Origin: Thermotoga sp.
GTDB lineage: Bacteria; Thermotogota; Thermotogae; Mesoaciditogales; Mesoaciditogaceae
Direction of reading: 5' to 3'
Assembly: GCA_020722015.1 (NCBI GenBank)
Contig: DYLQ01000002.1
Span: 16,697 to 80,696, forward strand
Length of the DNA: 64,000 bases
Shown one piece after another: positions 50,270-58,140 of this stretch; position 1 is the first letter of the stretch; each line of letters opens with the position of its first letter. Under the pieces are notes generated by a model, which had not been told where the DNA came from, ran no database searches, and saw only the letters and a list, made by a program, of their open reading frames with translations. The position numbers were made by a program, and so were the translations under genes.

Positions 50270-52266
50270 TTTGCATCACCAATTATCTTTTTAAGCGCTT
50301 CTTCCTCTTCCATCCCAAAATTGATCTTCATTTCCATAATTTTTTCAAGTGTACGCTTTATCCTCATACCATCCATTTTGTATTTTTCTTTTAAAAGAGC
50401 TCCGTTAACTTTTTCAAGCGTTATTTTTGACAACTCATCTAAATATTTAAAAACACTCCTTTTCGTTTTTTCATCGTAAGCAAGTGTTAGTATTGTCTCA
50501 ATGGAAAGGGGTTTCATCAAAGTATAAAGATCGAAATTACTTTTTGGATTTGCAACGGATGATACGAATTCATCATTTTTTATCAACAAAAGCGAATTGA
50601 TGAATTTTAACGGCATTCCGTAAAGTTTTATTATCTCAATTGCCCTTTTTAACTGGCAATTTTTAAGGATAAGCAATAAAATAGCGTAAAGTTTGTTTGA
50701 TTTTGCAAATTCATTCATCTTTGCCAGGGTGAAAAATTTAGAGAAATCGATATTAGATTCACAATAAAGTAAACTTAAAATACCATACCTTTGATAAGAC
50801 TCTAATATCTCAAAAGCTTTTTCATCTTCAACGGATCTTTCTAATTCCGATCTGATCCTCGAAGGTGTTACGGAAAAAAGGTATCCACTTTTAACGGCGT
50901 TAAGAAGAAGTACTTCCGTGTTCGATGATAATTTGTAACCAAATCTCGATGCATACCTCAAAGCTCTCAAAATCCTTGTTGGATCTTCTACGAAGCTCAA
51001 ACTGTGTAGCACACGTATTTTTTTATTTAGGATATCTTCCATCCCGCCAAAAAAATCTATCATAGTTCCAAAATTGCCCGGGGTTAGATCTATGGCCATT
51101 GCGTTTATCGTAAAATCTCTTCTGTAAAGATCTCGCCTTAGATTAGATCTTTCAACCTTGGGTAATGCCCCGGGTGTTTCATAATATTCCGTCCGAGCCG
51201 TTGCAAAATCTATTGACACCCCGTTCAACTTTACCGTCGCCGTTCCGAATTCGGGATATGTAAAGCACCGAACATTTCTAAAGTCAGCAAAGATTTTTGC
51301 CACTTCAATCCCATCGCCTTCAACGACGATATCTATGTCAAGGCTTTCGTCATTCATCACAAGATCTCTTACGAAACCTCCTACTACGTATAATCTTTCT
51401 CCTCTCGAAAAGGCCAATTTACCGATTTCTTCAAGCACAGAAAAAATTTTGGGAGAGAGTGTTTTCTTCATTTTATCAACCATGCTCCATATTTGACGAT
51501 ATTCCATCGTTGTACTTGCAATCGCCCTCACAAGGTCCCTTCTTGTTATGATGCCGATTACTTTTTGGCCTTCATCAACGACGACGATCCTTCCGACATC
51601 ATGAATAGCCATCAATTCAATGATCTTTTGAACTTCATCGTTGCTTTTGACGGTTACAACAGGTATACTCATCACAAGTGACAGATCGTCAATTCCAGAT
51701 TTTATGGCACGATCGAGATCTTTCTTCGTTATCATACCGAGAGCGTGATTTTCTTCGTCTACAACAGGAAGCCCCGTAAGACTGGTTTTATCGATCACCT
51801 TTTTAATATCTGAAACACTAATTCCAATTTTAACAGTCGTAACTGGACTTGTCATTATTTCTGATGCCAGAAGATGCGTTTTTCCCGAAAATTCAGCCAT
51901 GATTGAACCGAGATTGATGCCAAATTTAAAACAAAAGGCAAGGGCAAGTATATCCTCTGCATTTGTTGTAGAAGTAAGTAAAGCCTTTGTTTTGGAATAT
52001 ATCACGAAGGCAAACAACTTCATATCTTCAATGGATGGTATTATCCGCTTTCTTTGGATCTTTCTCAAAAGCAAAGAGGTCTCACATCTTGACGATTCCG
52101 ATCCTTCTTCTTCAAAATTCATCTCAAAATTTTCAATTTGAACAAATTTTCTGAGGGTATCGTCTGGCTTACCGATAAGCAAAATCTTAGATGATGGATG
52201 AAGATACGTCCACGCCACCGCACTACCTAATCCATCTAAAGTGGCTGGGAATTTTTTAACGCCCAT
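50266..52266 (-). CDS. CBS-domain tRNA nucleotidyltransferase (CCA-adding/poly(A) polymerase family) with eroded DHH-like N-terminus
   Basis: A 666-residue multidomain protein. Residues ~1-135 look like a shrunken DHH-type domain (TLDGLGSAVAWTYLHPSSKI in place of the usual DFDA block, no DHH motif). Two CBS domains follow (ASEIMTSPVTTVKIGISVSD to DLDRAIKSG; LVMSIPVVTVKSNDE to DLVRAIAST). The catalytic head starts near 290: VVGGFVRDLVMNDESLDIDI with the DxD metal site, RRDFTINAMAI and FVEDPTRILRALRYASRFGY. DHH-CBS-CCA proteins are known in Aquifex and Thermotoga; there the DHH part is about twice as long. It probably repairs tRNA 3' ends. CBS domains may bind adenosyl nucleotides. Confidence 0.86.
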   Translation of the reverse strand: MGVKKFPATLDGLGSAVAWTYLHPSSKILLIGKPDDTLRKFVQIENFEMNFEEEGSESSRCETSLLLRKIQRKRIIPSIEDMKLFAFVIYSKTKALLTSTTNAEDILALAFCFKFGINLGSIMAEFSGKTHLLASEIMTSPVTTVKIGISVSDIKKVIDKTSLTGLPVVDEENHALGMITKKDLDRAIKSGIDDLSLVMSIPVVTVKSNDEVQKIIELMAIHDVGRIVVVDEGQKVIGIITRRDLVRAIASTTMEYRQIWSMVDKMKKTLSPKIFSVLEEIGKLAFSRGERLYVVGGFVRDLVMNDESLDIDIVVEGDGIEVAKIFADFRNVRCFTYPEFGTATVKLNGVSIDFATARTEYYETPGALPKVERSNLRRDLYRRDFTINAMAIDLTPGNFGTMIDFFGGMEDILNKKIRVLHSLSFVEDPTRILRALRYASRFGYKLSSNTEVLLLNAVKSGYLFSVTPSRIRSELERSVEDEKAFEILESYQRYGILSLLYCESNIDFSKFFTLAKMNEFAKSNKLYAILLLILKNCQLKRAIEIIKLYGMPLKFINSLLLIKNDEFVSSVANPKSNFDLYTLMKPLSIETILTLAYDEKTKRSVFKYLDELSKITLEKVNGALLKEKYKMDGMRIKRTLEKIMEMKINFGMEEEEALKKIIGDAN

Positions 52267-52309
52267 ACTTTAGCCTGCAATTATCTTCGTCAAATGGCAA
52301 ATCCATGCT

Positions 52310-54595
52310 CTATTCTCCTATTACCGTAACTCCGGTACCGCCTTCACCTTCACGTCCTATTCTGAATTTAACGTGTTTTGATCTTAGAAAAGACCATATT
52401 CCATTTGAAAGTTTCCCCGTTCCCTTACCATGAATTATAAAGCCAACCGAATTTGATTCTATCACACGTTCAACGAATTCTTCAACAATAGGAATAGCTT
52501 CTTCCACCGTTAATCCTCTTAAATCTATTTCATCGGAAATTTTTTCGCTTTTAACATATTCGATGCTTTCTTTATTTTCTTGAATTGTCTGAGCTTTTTC
52601 GACTTTCTCAAGTTTTTCGGTTGAAATTTCAACATTTGATCCTTCAACATCAAGAATGGCTGTATCCTTTTTAAAAGATTTTACCCTTCCAATCACATCG
52701 GTACCCTTTATTTTCACGTAAGAATTTGAGTTAAAGGAAAGGTTTGATGATTTTTCAATCATTTCTTGTTCAAGAATTTTTCTTAAATTTTCAATTTTTT
52801 TGTTTTGCATCACCAGTTCATCTTCATTTTTTGATGATCTTAAATTGTGTATCGCTTCTTCTGTCTCTTTCTTTACCTTGGACAATTGATCGGAGAGCAA
52901 CTTTATCTCCGAAGATAAATCCGCAAGTGCTTTAGATTTCAACTTTTCAAATCTGTATTCATAATCTTTCTCTTTTTGTTCAAGTATTTTTTCTCTTTGC
53001 GTCAATTGTTCTATTTTATCCTCGTAATCACGGATTTTGGTTTGAAGTTCTTCTATAAGAAGATCACCATTTGAAAAGGAAATCGAGCGATTTCTCTTAA
53101 AATTTTCTATGATTTCTTTTGAAACAGCCATTTTTTCTATGATTTCAAGTGCCCTACTTCGACCTGGCAGATCCATGTAAACGCGATAAGTCGGTTCCAT
53201 TCTTTCGATGTCGAAGCCAACAGATGCATTTCTTACATACTTGACGGTGTAAGCAAGATTTTTGAGTTCCAAAAGATGAGTGGTGACAAGCACTTTTGCG
53301 TTTTTAGAAATCAAGATATCAAGGATAGACTTTGCGAAAGCCGCACCTTCAGATGGTTCTGTTCCTTCACCTATTTCATCTATCAAAACGAGTGTTTCTT
53401 CATTTGAAAGATCGCATATTTGATCCGCTCTTAAAACTCTCGCCGAGAAGGTACTTAATTCATTTTTAACAGATTGATTATCACCTATATCAGAATAAAG
53501 AGATTGGAACAGTGAAAGTTCAGTTCCATCCTTTGCGGGTATAGGAATGCCAAGTGCAGACATCAAAGAAAAAAGACCTATTGTTTTTAAAAAAGCCGTC
53601 TTACCTCCCATGTTTGGTCCGCTTATGACTATAACACGATCTGTGTCTTTTATCTCAACATCTATGGGGACAACTTTGTTTTCCGGAATAAGGGGATTTC
53701 GGCCTCCAACTATTTTTATGAATCCATCTTTCCTTATTACCGGTATAATAGATGAACTTTTAAGACCGTAAGAAGTCTTTGCATAAATAAAATCAAACTC
53801 ACCCATCGCATTTATGATTTTGAAGATCGAATCAGAATTTTTGGCCACCATATCAATTCCGTTGTTTATTATTCGCGATATCTCGATCGATTCTTTGGAT
53901 CTGGCTATTGCAAGTGCATCGTTAAGTTCTATCATCTCTTCGGGTTCAATGTAATAAGTGAGGCCTGTCGCAGATTGACCGTGTATTATGCCTTTAACTA
54001 TTGAACGACTTGATGCATCAACGGGAAGTACATATCTGTCATGTCTCTGTACAACGAGCGCTTCTGAAATGTAACCCAACTTAACTCCATCTGAGATCAT
54101 TTTTTTCATTCTATAATCTATTTCTTGTTCTATACCATGTATTTCCTTCCTGATTCTAACCAATTCGGGAGAAGCGTTATCTTTAACACTTCCATCCGGA
54201 TTAAAGGTTTTATCACAGAATTCCACAAACCCTTTTGGAGGAATCATTTGCTCTGAAATGGTGATCATCGAAGGAAGAGATAAAAGTGCATCAGAAATGC
54301 TTTTCGAAACTCTAAATAATTCAGCAAAGTTAATGAGGTCTTTTGAACTGACTTGCTTACCGTCTAAAATTGATTTCAAAGGTTCTTCCATATCCTCAAT
54401 CTTAGACAGTAAAGCGGAAATTTGCTGGAAAATGCTTGTAACTTCAATAACCTTTAAATATGCCTCTTGAGGATCTCCATCAAAATTCAAATTTTGAAAA
54501 TATCTTCTCCCATAGGGAGAAAAAGATAGATCTTTTAAAGTATCTATAAAAGTGTAAAATTCCAATTCTTCAAGAGTTTTACGATCAACTTTCAA
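52310..54595 (-). CDS. mutS2: MutS2 endonuclease/ATPase
   Basis: About 761 residues. Core helices, then ATPase: Walker A ISGPNMGGKTAFLKTIG (near 330), Walker B TLVLIDEIGEGTEPSEG, VLVTTHLLELK; a coiled coil (about 520-640) rich in Glu and Lys; and a C-terminal Smr nuclease domain (EIDLRGLTVEEAIPIV, FIIHGKGTGKLSNGI). MutS2 acts against recombination or on stalled, collided ribosomes, depending on species. The start TTG 54595 lies seven bases behind GGAGG; the longer TTG 54610 contains that site. Confidence 0.94.
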   Translation of the reverse strand: MKVDRKTLEELEFYTFIDTLKDLSFSPYGRRYFQNLNFDGDPQEAYLKVIEVTSIFQQISALLSKIEDMEEPLKSILDGKQVSSKDLINFAELFRVSKSISDALLSLPSMITISEQMIPPKGFVEFCDKTFNPDGSVKDNASPELVRIRKEIHGIEQEIDYRMKKMISDGVKLGYISEALVVQRHDRYVLPVDASSRSIVKGIIHGQSATGLTYYIEPEEMIELNDALAIARSKESIEISRIINNGIDMVAKNSDSIFKIINAMGEFDFIYAKTSYGLKSSSIIPVIRKDGFIKIVGGRNPLIPENKVVPIDVEIKDTDRVIVISGPNMGGKTAFLKTIGLFSLMSALGIPIPAKDGTELSLFQSLYSDIGDNQSVKNELSTFSARVLRADQICDLSNEETLVLIDEIGEGTEPSEGAAFAKSILDILISKNAKVLVTTHLLELKNLAYTVKYVRNASVGFDIERMEPTYRVYMDLPGRSRALEIIEKMAVSKEIIENFKRNRSISFSNGDLLIEELQTKIRDYEDKIEQLTQREKILEQKEKDYEYRFEKLKSKALADLSSEIKLLSDQLSKVKKETEEAIHNLRSSKNEDELVMQNKKIENLRKILEQEMIEKSSNLSFNSNSYVKIKGTDVIGRVKSFKKDTAILDVEGSNVEISTEKLEKVEKAQTIQENKESIEYVKSEKISDEIDLRGLTVEEAIPIVEEFVERVIESNSVGFIIHGKGTGKLSNGIWSFLRSKHVKFRIGREGEGGTGVTVIGE

Positions 54596-54599
54596 AAAT

Positions 54600-55445
54600 T
54601 CAACCTCCAAAATTGTAATTCATTGAAACGGTAAAAGGATTAAGTAATTGGCCAAAACTTGCCGAATCAATAAAAGTGTAAGAAACAAAAAGATCAAAAC
54701 CGAGGTAATTTTTTATGGCCAAACCAGTACTAAATGCATTTGAAACTTGAGCTCCAATTGAGCCTTTGTAACCACCTACAATGCTGAAGAATTTTGTCAA
54801 AGGTAATTCAATCCCGGCGCCAAATTCCTTTGATGTAAAGTTAACAAAAGTATTAACGTCGAAAGATGAATTAGAATAACCGACTCCAACGATTATCTCG
54901 GCCGGGTAATTCTCAACGGTTGGTGGCGTAGATTGCCACGTTATGGAAGCCAGAGCGTTTTTCAAAACAGCGGCAAAAGTATAATTGCCCGTTTGAAATA
55001 TACCACCCAAGTCCATTGAGAAACCATTTACGATGTCTGTACCAAAAAAGCCATTTATATCTGTACCGATAGAGATGCTTTTTGTTCTATATGCAACAGC
55101 ACCAGAAAATATGTACTGCGAGTAATTCAAATAATTTTCAGCAGTTCTCGTTGTTTGCATGGAACCTCCAAAATAAAAGTTACCAGCATTCAAGGAACCC
55201 GCAAGAAAATCATTTCTTACAACTCCGAGATAATGTTCAACATGAGAAAAGAAAAAACCACCCTCCCCATTTGCCATCCCGGCAGGGTTGTAAGCAATGG
55301 ATTGCGATCCGGCATAAACGGTGTACAAAGCTCCGCCCATTGATATGCCATAGGCAGAAGGATTGTCTAACTCGTCTAAAACATCTCCAAATGTGATAAC
55401 AGAAAAAGCCATCAGAAGTATGAAAATATAGGTTATCTTTTTCAT
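54600..55445 (-). CDS. predicted outer-membrane beta-barrel protein
   Basis: A 281-residue secreted protein. The signal peptide (MKKITYIFILLMAFSVITFG) is followed by DVLDELDNPSAYGISMGGAL and YAGSQSIAYNPAGMANGEGG, the N-terminal plug-like pattern of PorV/FadL-type barrels. Alternating hydrophobic/polar beta strands run to the C-terminus, which ends in NPFTVSMNYNFGG; the final aromatic-rich strand is typical of barrels. It probably sits in the toga outer membrane. Substrate unknown. It lies ten bases after the large secreted protein gene. Confidence 0.72.
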   Translation of the reverse strand: MKKITYIFILLMAFSVITFGDVLDELDNPSAYGISMGGALYTVYAGSQSIAYNPAGMANGEGGFFFSHVEHYLGVVRNDFLAGSLNAGNFYFGGSMQTTRTAENYLNYSQYIFSGAVAYRTKSISIGTDINGFFGTDIVNGFSMDLGGIFQTGNYTFAAVLKNALASITWQSTPPTVENYPAEIIVGVGYSNSSFDVNTFVNFTSKEFGAGIELPLTKFFSIVGGYKGSIGAQVSNAFSTGLAIKNYLGFDLFVSYTFIDSASFGQLLNPFTVSMNYNFGG

Positions 55446-55454
55446 ATCATCATC

Positions 55455-57326
55455 TCACTTTGATATCGCAAATGGTATAGATTGGGTTTGAGTGAAAGCA
55501 TTTGTAAGATTTCCAATTCCTATAACGGCAACGTAAAGACCATTTGAGATTGAAGACGGATTAAGTGTATAAACGAGGTTCCTATTTGAAGCCACTGCCA
55601 TCCCACTTTGAAAGCCAACGATCCTTCCTCGCATATCGTACACGTATAACTTGTAGTAACAATCGTTGTTGACGGTCAGATAGAAATAAACATTTCCATT
55701 TCCCACCAAATTAGAGGGAATAGACCAAAACGAGATAATCGAGGGAGAGAGATTGTGCTGTGCCTGAGCGGTTAATCCAAGGGCATAAGTACCGGTTTTG
55801 GCTTCAAAATTGACCATTTGCATTCCCACTTCAACGTTGGGATTTATCGTCGAGAGTTGCCAATTTCCGTTTTGAAGTGAATAAATTTTTATATCTCCAA
55901 AGAGCCCATTGACAGTTTGATTGAAAAAATAAAGATTGTAGTCAAAAGAAGCCACGGGAGTTACCGCAGAAACAATAGATACGGCATCTGATACTTGATT
56001 GAAATTCGAATATCCTGTGTAAAAATCCTGTGGGCTGAAACTTTCAAGATATACAGCTACTATAGATGGAACAGAGAAAGCGTTATTCGGTATTGTAACC
56101 CAGCCTCCATCGGAAAGTGTGATATTTCCACCTCTTACCATGTATTTTGTAAAACTCTTTGATATTACACTTGAAGTATTCAAGAAAGTTGACATGATCG
56201 TGACATTTCCCGGTGTGTTGTTGTACGTGTAAGTACCAACCCAAGTTTGACCTATTTTACTCGCAGGTATAAAGTAAGAATTAGAAACATCTTTGACCGT
56301 GATCGTAGGTGTAGATACGGAAGAGACATTCACAACCACTTGACGTGTACCGTTGACGAGACGTATGTTCATGGAAGGAATGATATTAACGGCACGTGCG
56401 CTTAAGTTTGGATTCACGATCATCTGCAAACTTTGATTTTTGTACACATATCCAACTATTATCTTTGACAAAGTATAGGTACCTGGCAAAGTCATATTCA
56501 CGCTCGACGAAAAATCATTTCCAGATGGAGATAAAGCCGATGTTTGCGAATTTTGAGGTGTTATCCATACAACGTAGATGTAAGAAAGTGCGACATCATT
56601 TGAATAATAAATGGAAAAATATGCAGATAAATTACTGCCAACACCAAAACTTGTACCTGAAATTGAGATAGGCGTTATCACGAGTCCATCAGGCCCTAAA
56701 ATGTATCTCGCAAGCAGATAATTGGACAATCCAGATCGAGGATCATTTGTCTTCATAACGGCATCAAGGGTGTAGTTATTTCCTGGAATAAAAATTCCAG
56801 TGGGTTTTACAGAAAAAGTCGCCGACTCTTCCGATGGAATCTGCCCACTAAGCGGATTTATCGAAAGGCCTGTTGGAGAAGAAAAATTTGTGAAAGAAAG
56901 CGTTTTAGATCCGATACTTTTGACACTTACAACGCACGACGGCAATTCATTTGATATGAAAGGAATGTACACAATCGTCGATTGAACACTCGCTGCAGGT
57001 ATATCGCTTGTGAAAGTTGCGATATTCGAAAGAATGGTCGAATTGGGTGTGCGTAAAATACCTTGTGCTCTGTAATTTGCGTAACCATTAACATCATAAT
57101 TAAGGATGTATTTACCGTTAAAAGATGGAATGAGAAGTTGAGTTGAATTCGTCGATGAGTTGTAAATTGCCATGACGGCAGAAGCCGAAATAGTCGGAGA
57201 TGAGATCATAGTTAGCGTGACAGTACCGCTCAGCAGGAAAGTCGGCGTTGCCGTCAGAATAACGGATGCCCCCGCTGCAAAGATCGGAATCGAAATGAGA
57301 AGAGTAAGAAATAAAAGTTTTTTCAT
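55455..57326 (-). CDS. large secreted surface protein, Ig-like C-terminus
   Basis: A 623-residue exported protein, with signal peptide MKKLLFLTLLISIPIFAAGA. The mature part is rich in Ser, Thr, Asn and Val, with beta-sandwich character throughout and almost no cysteines (one near residue 132, CVV, and one in NNDCYYKLYVYD). The C-terminal ~85 residues (YKLYVYDMRGRIVG to SNGLYVAVIG) resemble the FlgD-type Ig-like domain found at the end of secreted bacterial proteins. No catalytic motif is seen. Its pairing with a barrel protein suggests that the two form an envelope complex. GGGGGAGG precedes the ATG. First gene of the minus-strand operon down to rpmE. Confidence 0.68.
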   Translation of the reverse strand: MKKLLFLTLLISIPIFAAGASVILTATPTFLLSGTVTLTMISSPTISASAVMAIYNSSTNSTQLLIPSFNGKYILNYDVNGYANYRAQGILRTPNSTILSNIATFTSDIPAASVQSTIVYIPFISNELPSCVVSVKSIGSKTLSFTNFSSPTGLSINPLSGQIPSEESATFSVKPTGIFIPGNNYTLDAVMKTNDPRSGLSNYLLARYILGPDGLVITPISISGTSFGVGSNLSAYFSIYYSNDVALSYIYVVWITPQNSQTSALSPSGNDFSSSVNMTLPGTYTLSKIIVGYVYKNQSLQMIVNPNLSARAVNIIPSMNIRLVNGTRQVVVNVSSVSTPTITVKDVSNSYFIPASKIGQTWVGTYTYNNTPGNVTIMSTFLNTSSVISKSFTKYMVRGGNITLSDGGWVTIPNNAFSVPSIVAVYLESFSPQDFYTGYSNFNQVSDAVSIVSAVTPVASFDYNLYFFNQTVNGLFGDIKIYSLQNGNWQLSTINPNVEVGMQMVNFEAKTGTYALGLTAQAQHNLSPSIISFWSIPSNLVGNGNVYFYLTVNNDCYYKLYVYDMRGRIVGFQSGMAVASNRNLVYTLNPSSISNGLYVAVIGIGNLTNAFTQTQSIPFAISK

Positions 57327-57425
57327 TTTAAGCCTCCCCCAAATTCTTAAAATCCTACTCCAATGATCGTACGAATCTCGAAAGATATTTATCGCTATAT
57401 TTCAGCTATCTCATGCCATATACTG

Positions 57426-57550
57426 AACCAACTTTAAAAAACGAAGTCATTTGACTTTATCAGATTAGGTTCCCGATCAGGTCAGGAACGAAAGACCAAA
57501 AGCCACCCGCCACTTGCAACCTGCCAAATTTAAACTTATACGTTGGTTTT
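57426..57550 (-). repeat. dispersed intergenic repeat, copy C
   Basis: Runs inverted relative to copies A and B, bounded by AACCAAC (57426-57432) and GTTGGTTTT (57542-57550). On its own strand it contains GGCAGGTTGCAAGTGGCGGG units, a GTTCC...GGAAC hairpin around CCTGATC, and AAGTCAAATGACTTC. It fills most of the 274-base gap between the secreted protein gene and rsmD; no gene is visible there. Confidence 0.7.
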
Positions 57551-57600
57551 GAAAAAGATTTAGCATATGTAGCTTTATCGTTTATTTCCCACACCTTGTA

Positions 57601-58140
57601 TTATCTCACAAAAAAGTTCAAAATCACATCTCCATATTTTTTTCTGGATTTGATACGTATATTTTTGCCTTCGTCAGGCAACGTTTCTTTCTCAAAAGAT
57701 TCTATCACGATTATGCCATCTGATCTTAATATCTCTGGGTGATAATCGATCTCTTTAAAAGTTTCAAAAACCAAACCTGTGCCAAACGGAGGATCGGCAA
57801 ATATGAAATCAAAATCAATTCCCTTCGATATCAACCTGCGCATTGCTATTCTAAAGTCAAGGTTGAGGATCGTGAAATCATCATCAAATCTTTCCAAATT
57901 TTTTCTTATGGTCATGCAAGATGATCTTGATATTTCAACTATGGTGACGCTCCCAACCGATCTGCTAAGCGCCTCTGCGGAGATAATCCCACTGCCCGCA
58001 AAAAGATCTAACATCTTCATACCCGTTACGTCTATCATGTTAAAAAGCGCTTCTCTGACAATTGCCGGAGTGTAACGAGTTCTTTTATCTGAGACGGCAT
58101 AAACATTCATTCTCGAATATTTACCTCCCGTTATCTTCAT
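57601..58140 (-). CDS. rsmD: 16S rRNA (guanine966-N2)-methyltransferase RsmD
   Basis: A 179-residue SAM-dependent methyltransferase. MKITGGKYSRMNVYAVSDKRTRYTPAIVREALFN is the RsmD start pattern (shown here by its KITGGKYS and VREALFN ends), MLDLFAGSGIISAEALSR binds SAM, and FIFADPPFGTG holds the catalytic DPPF. It methylates G966 of 16S rRNA in the E. coli system. Its ATG overlaps the recG stop by one base. Confidence 0.94.
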   Translation of the reverse strand: MKITGGKYSRMNVYAVSDKRTRYTPAIVREALFNMIDVTGMKMLDLFAGSGIISAEALSRSVGSVTIVEISRSSCMTIRKNLERFDDDFTILNLDFRIAMRRLISKGIDFDFIFADPPFGTGLVFETFKEIDYHPEILRSDGIIVIESFEKETLPDEGKNIRIKSRKKYGDVILNFFVR

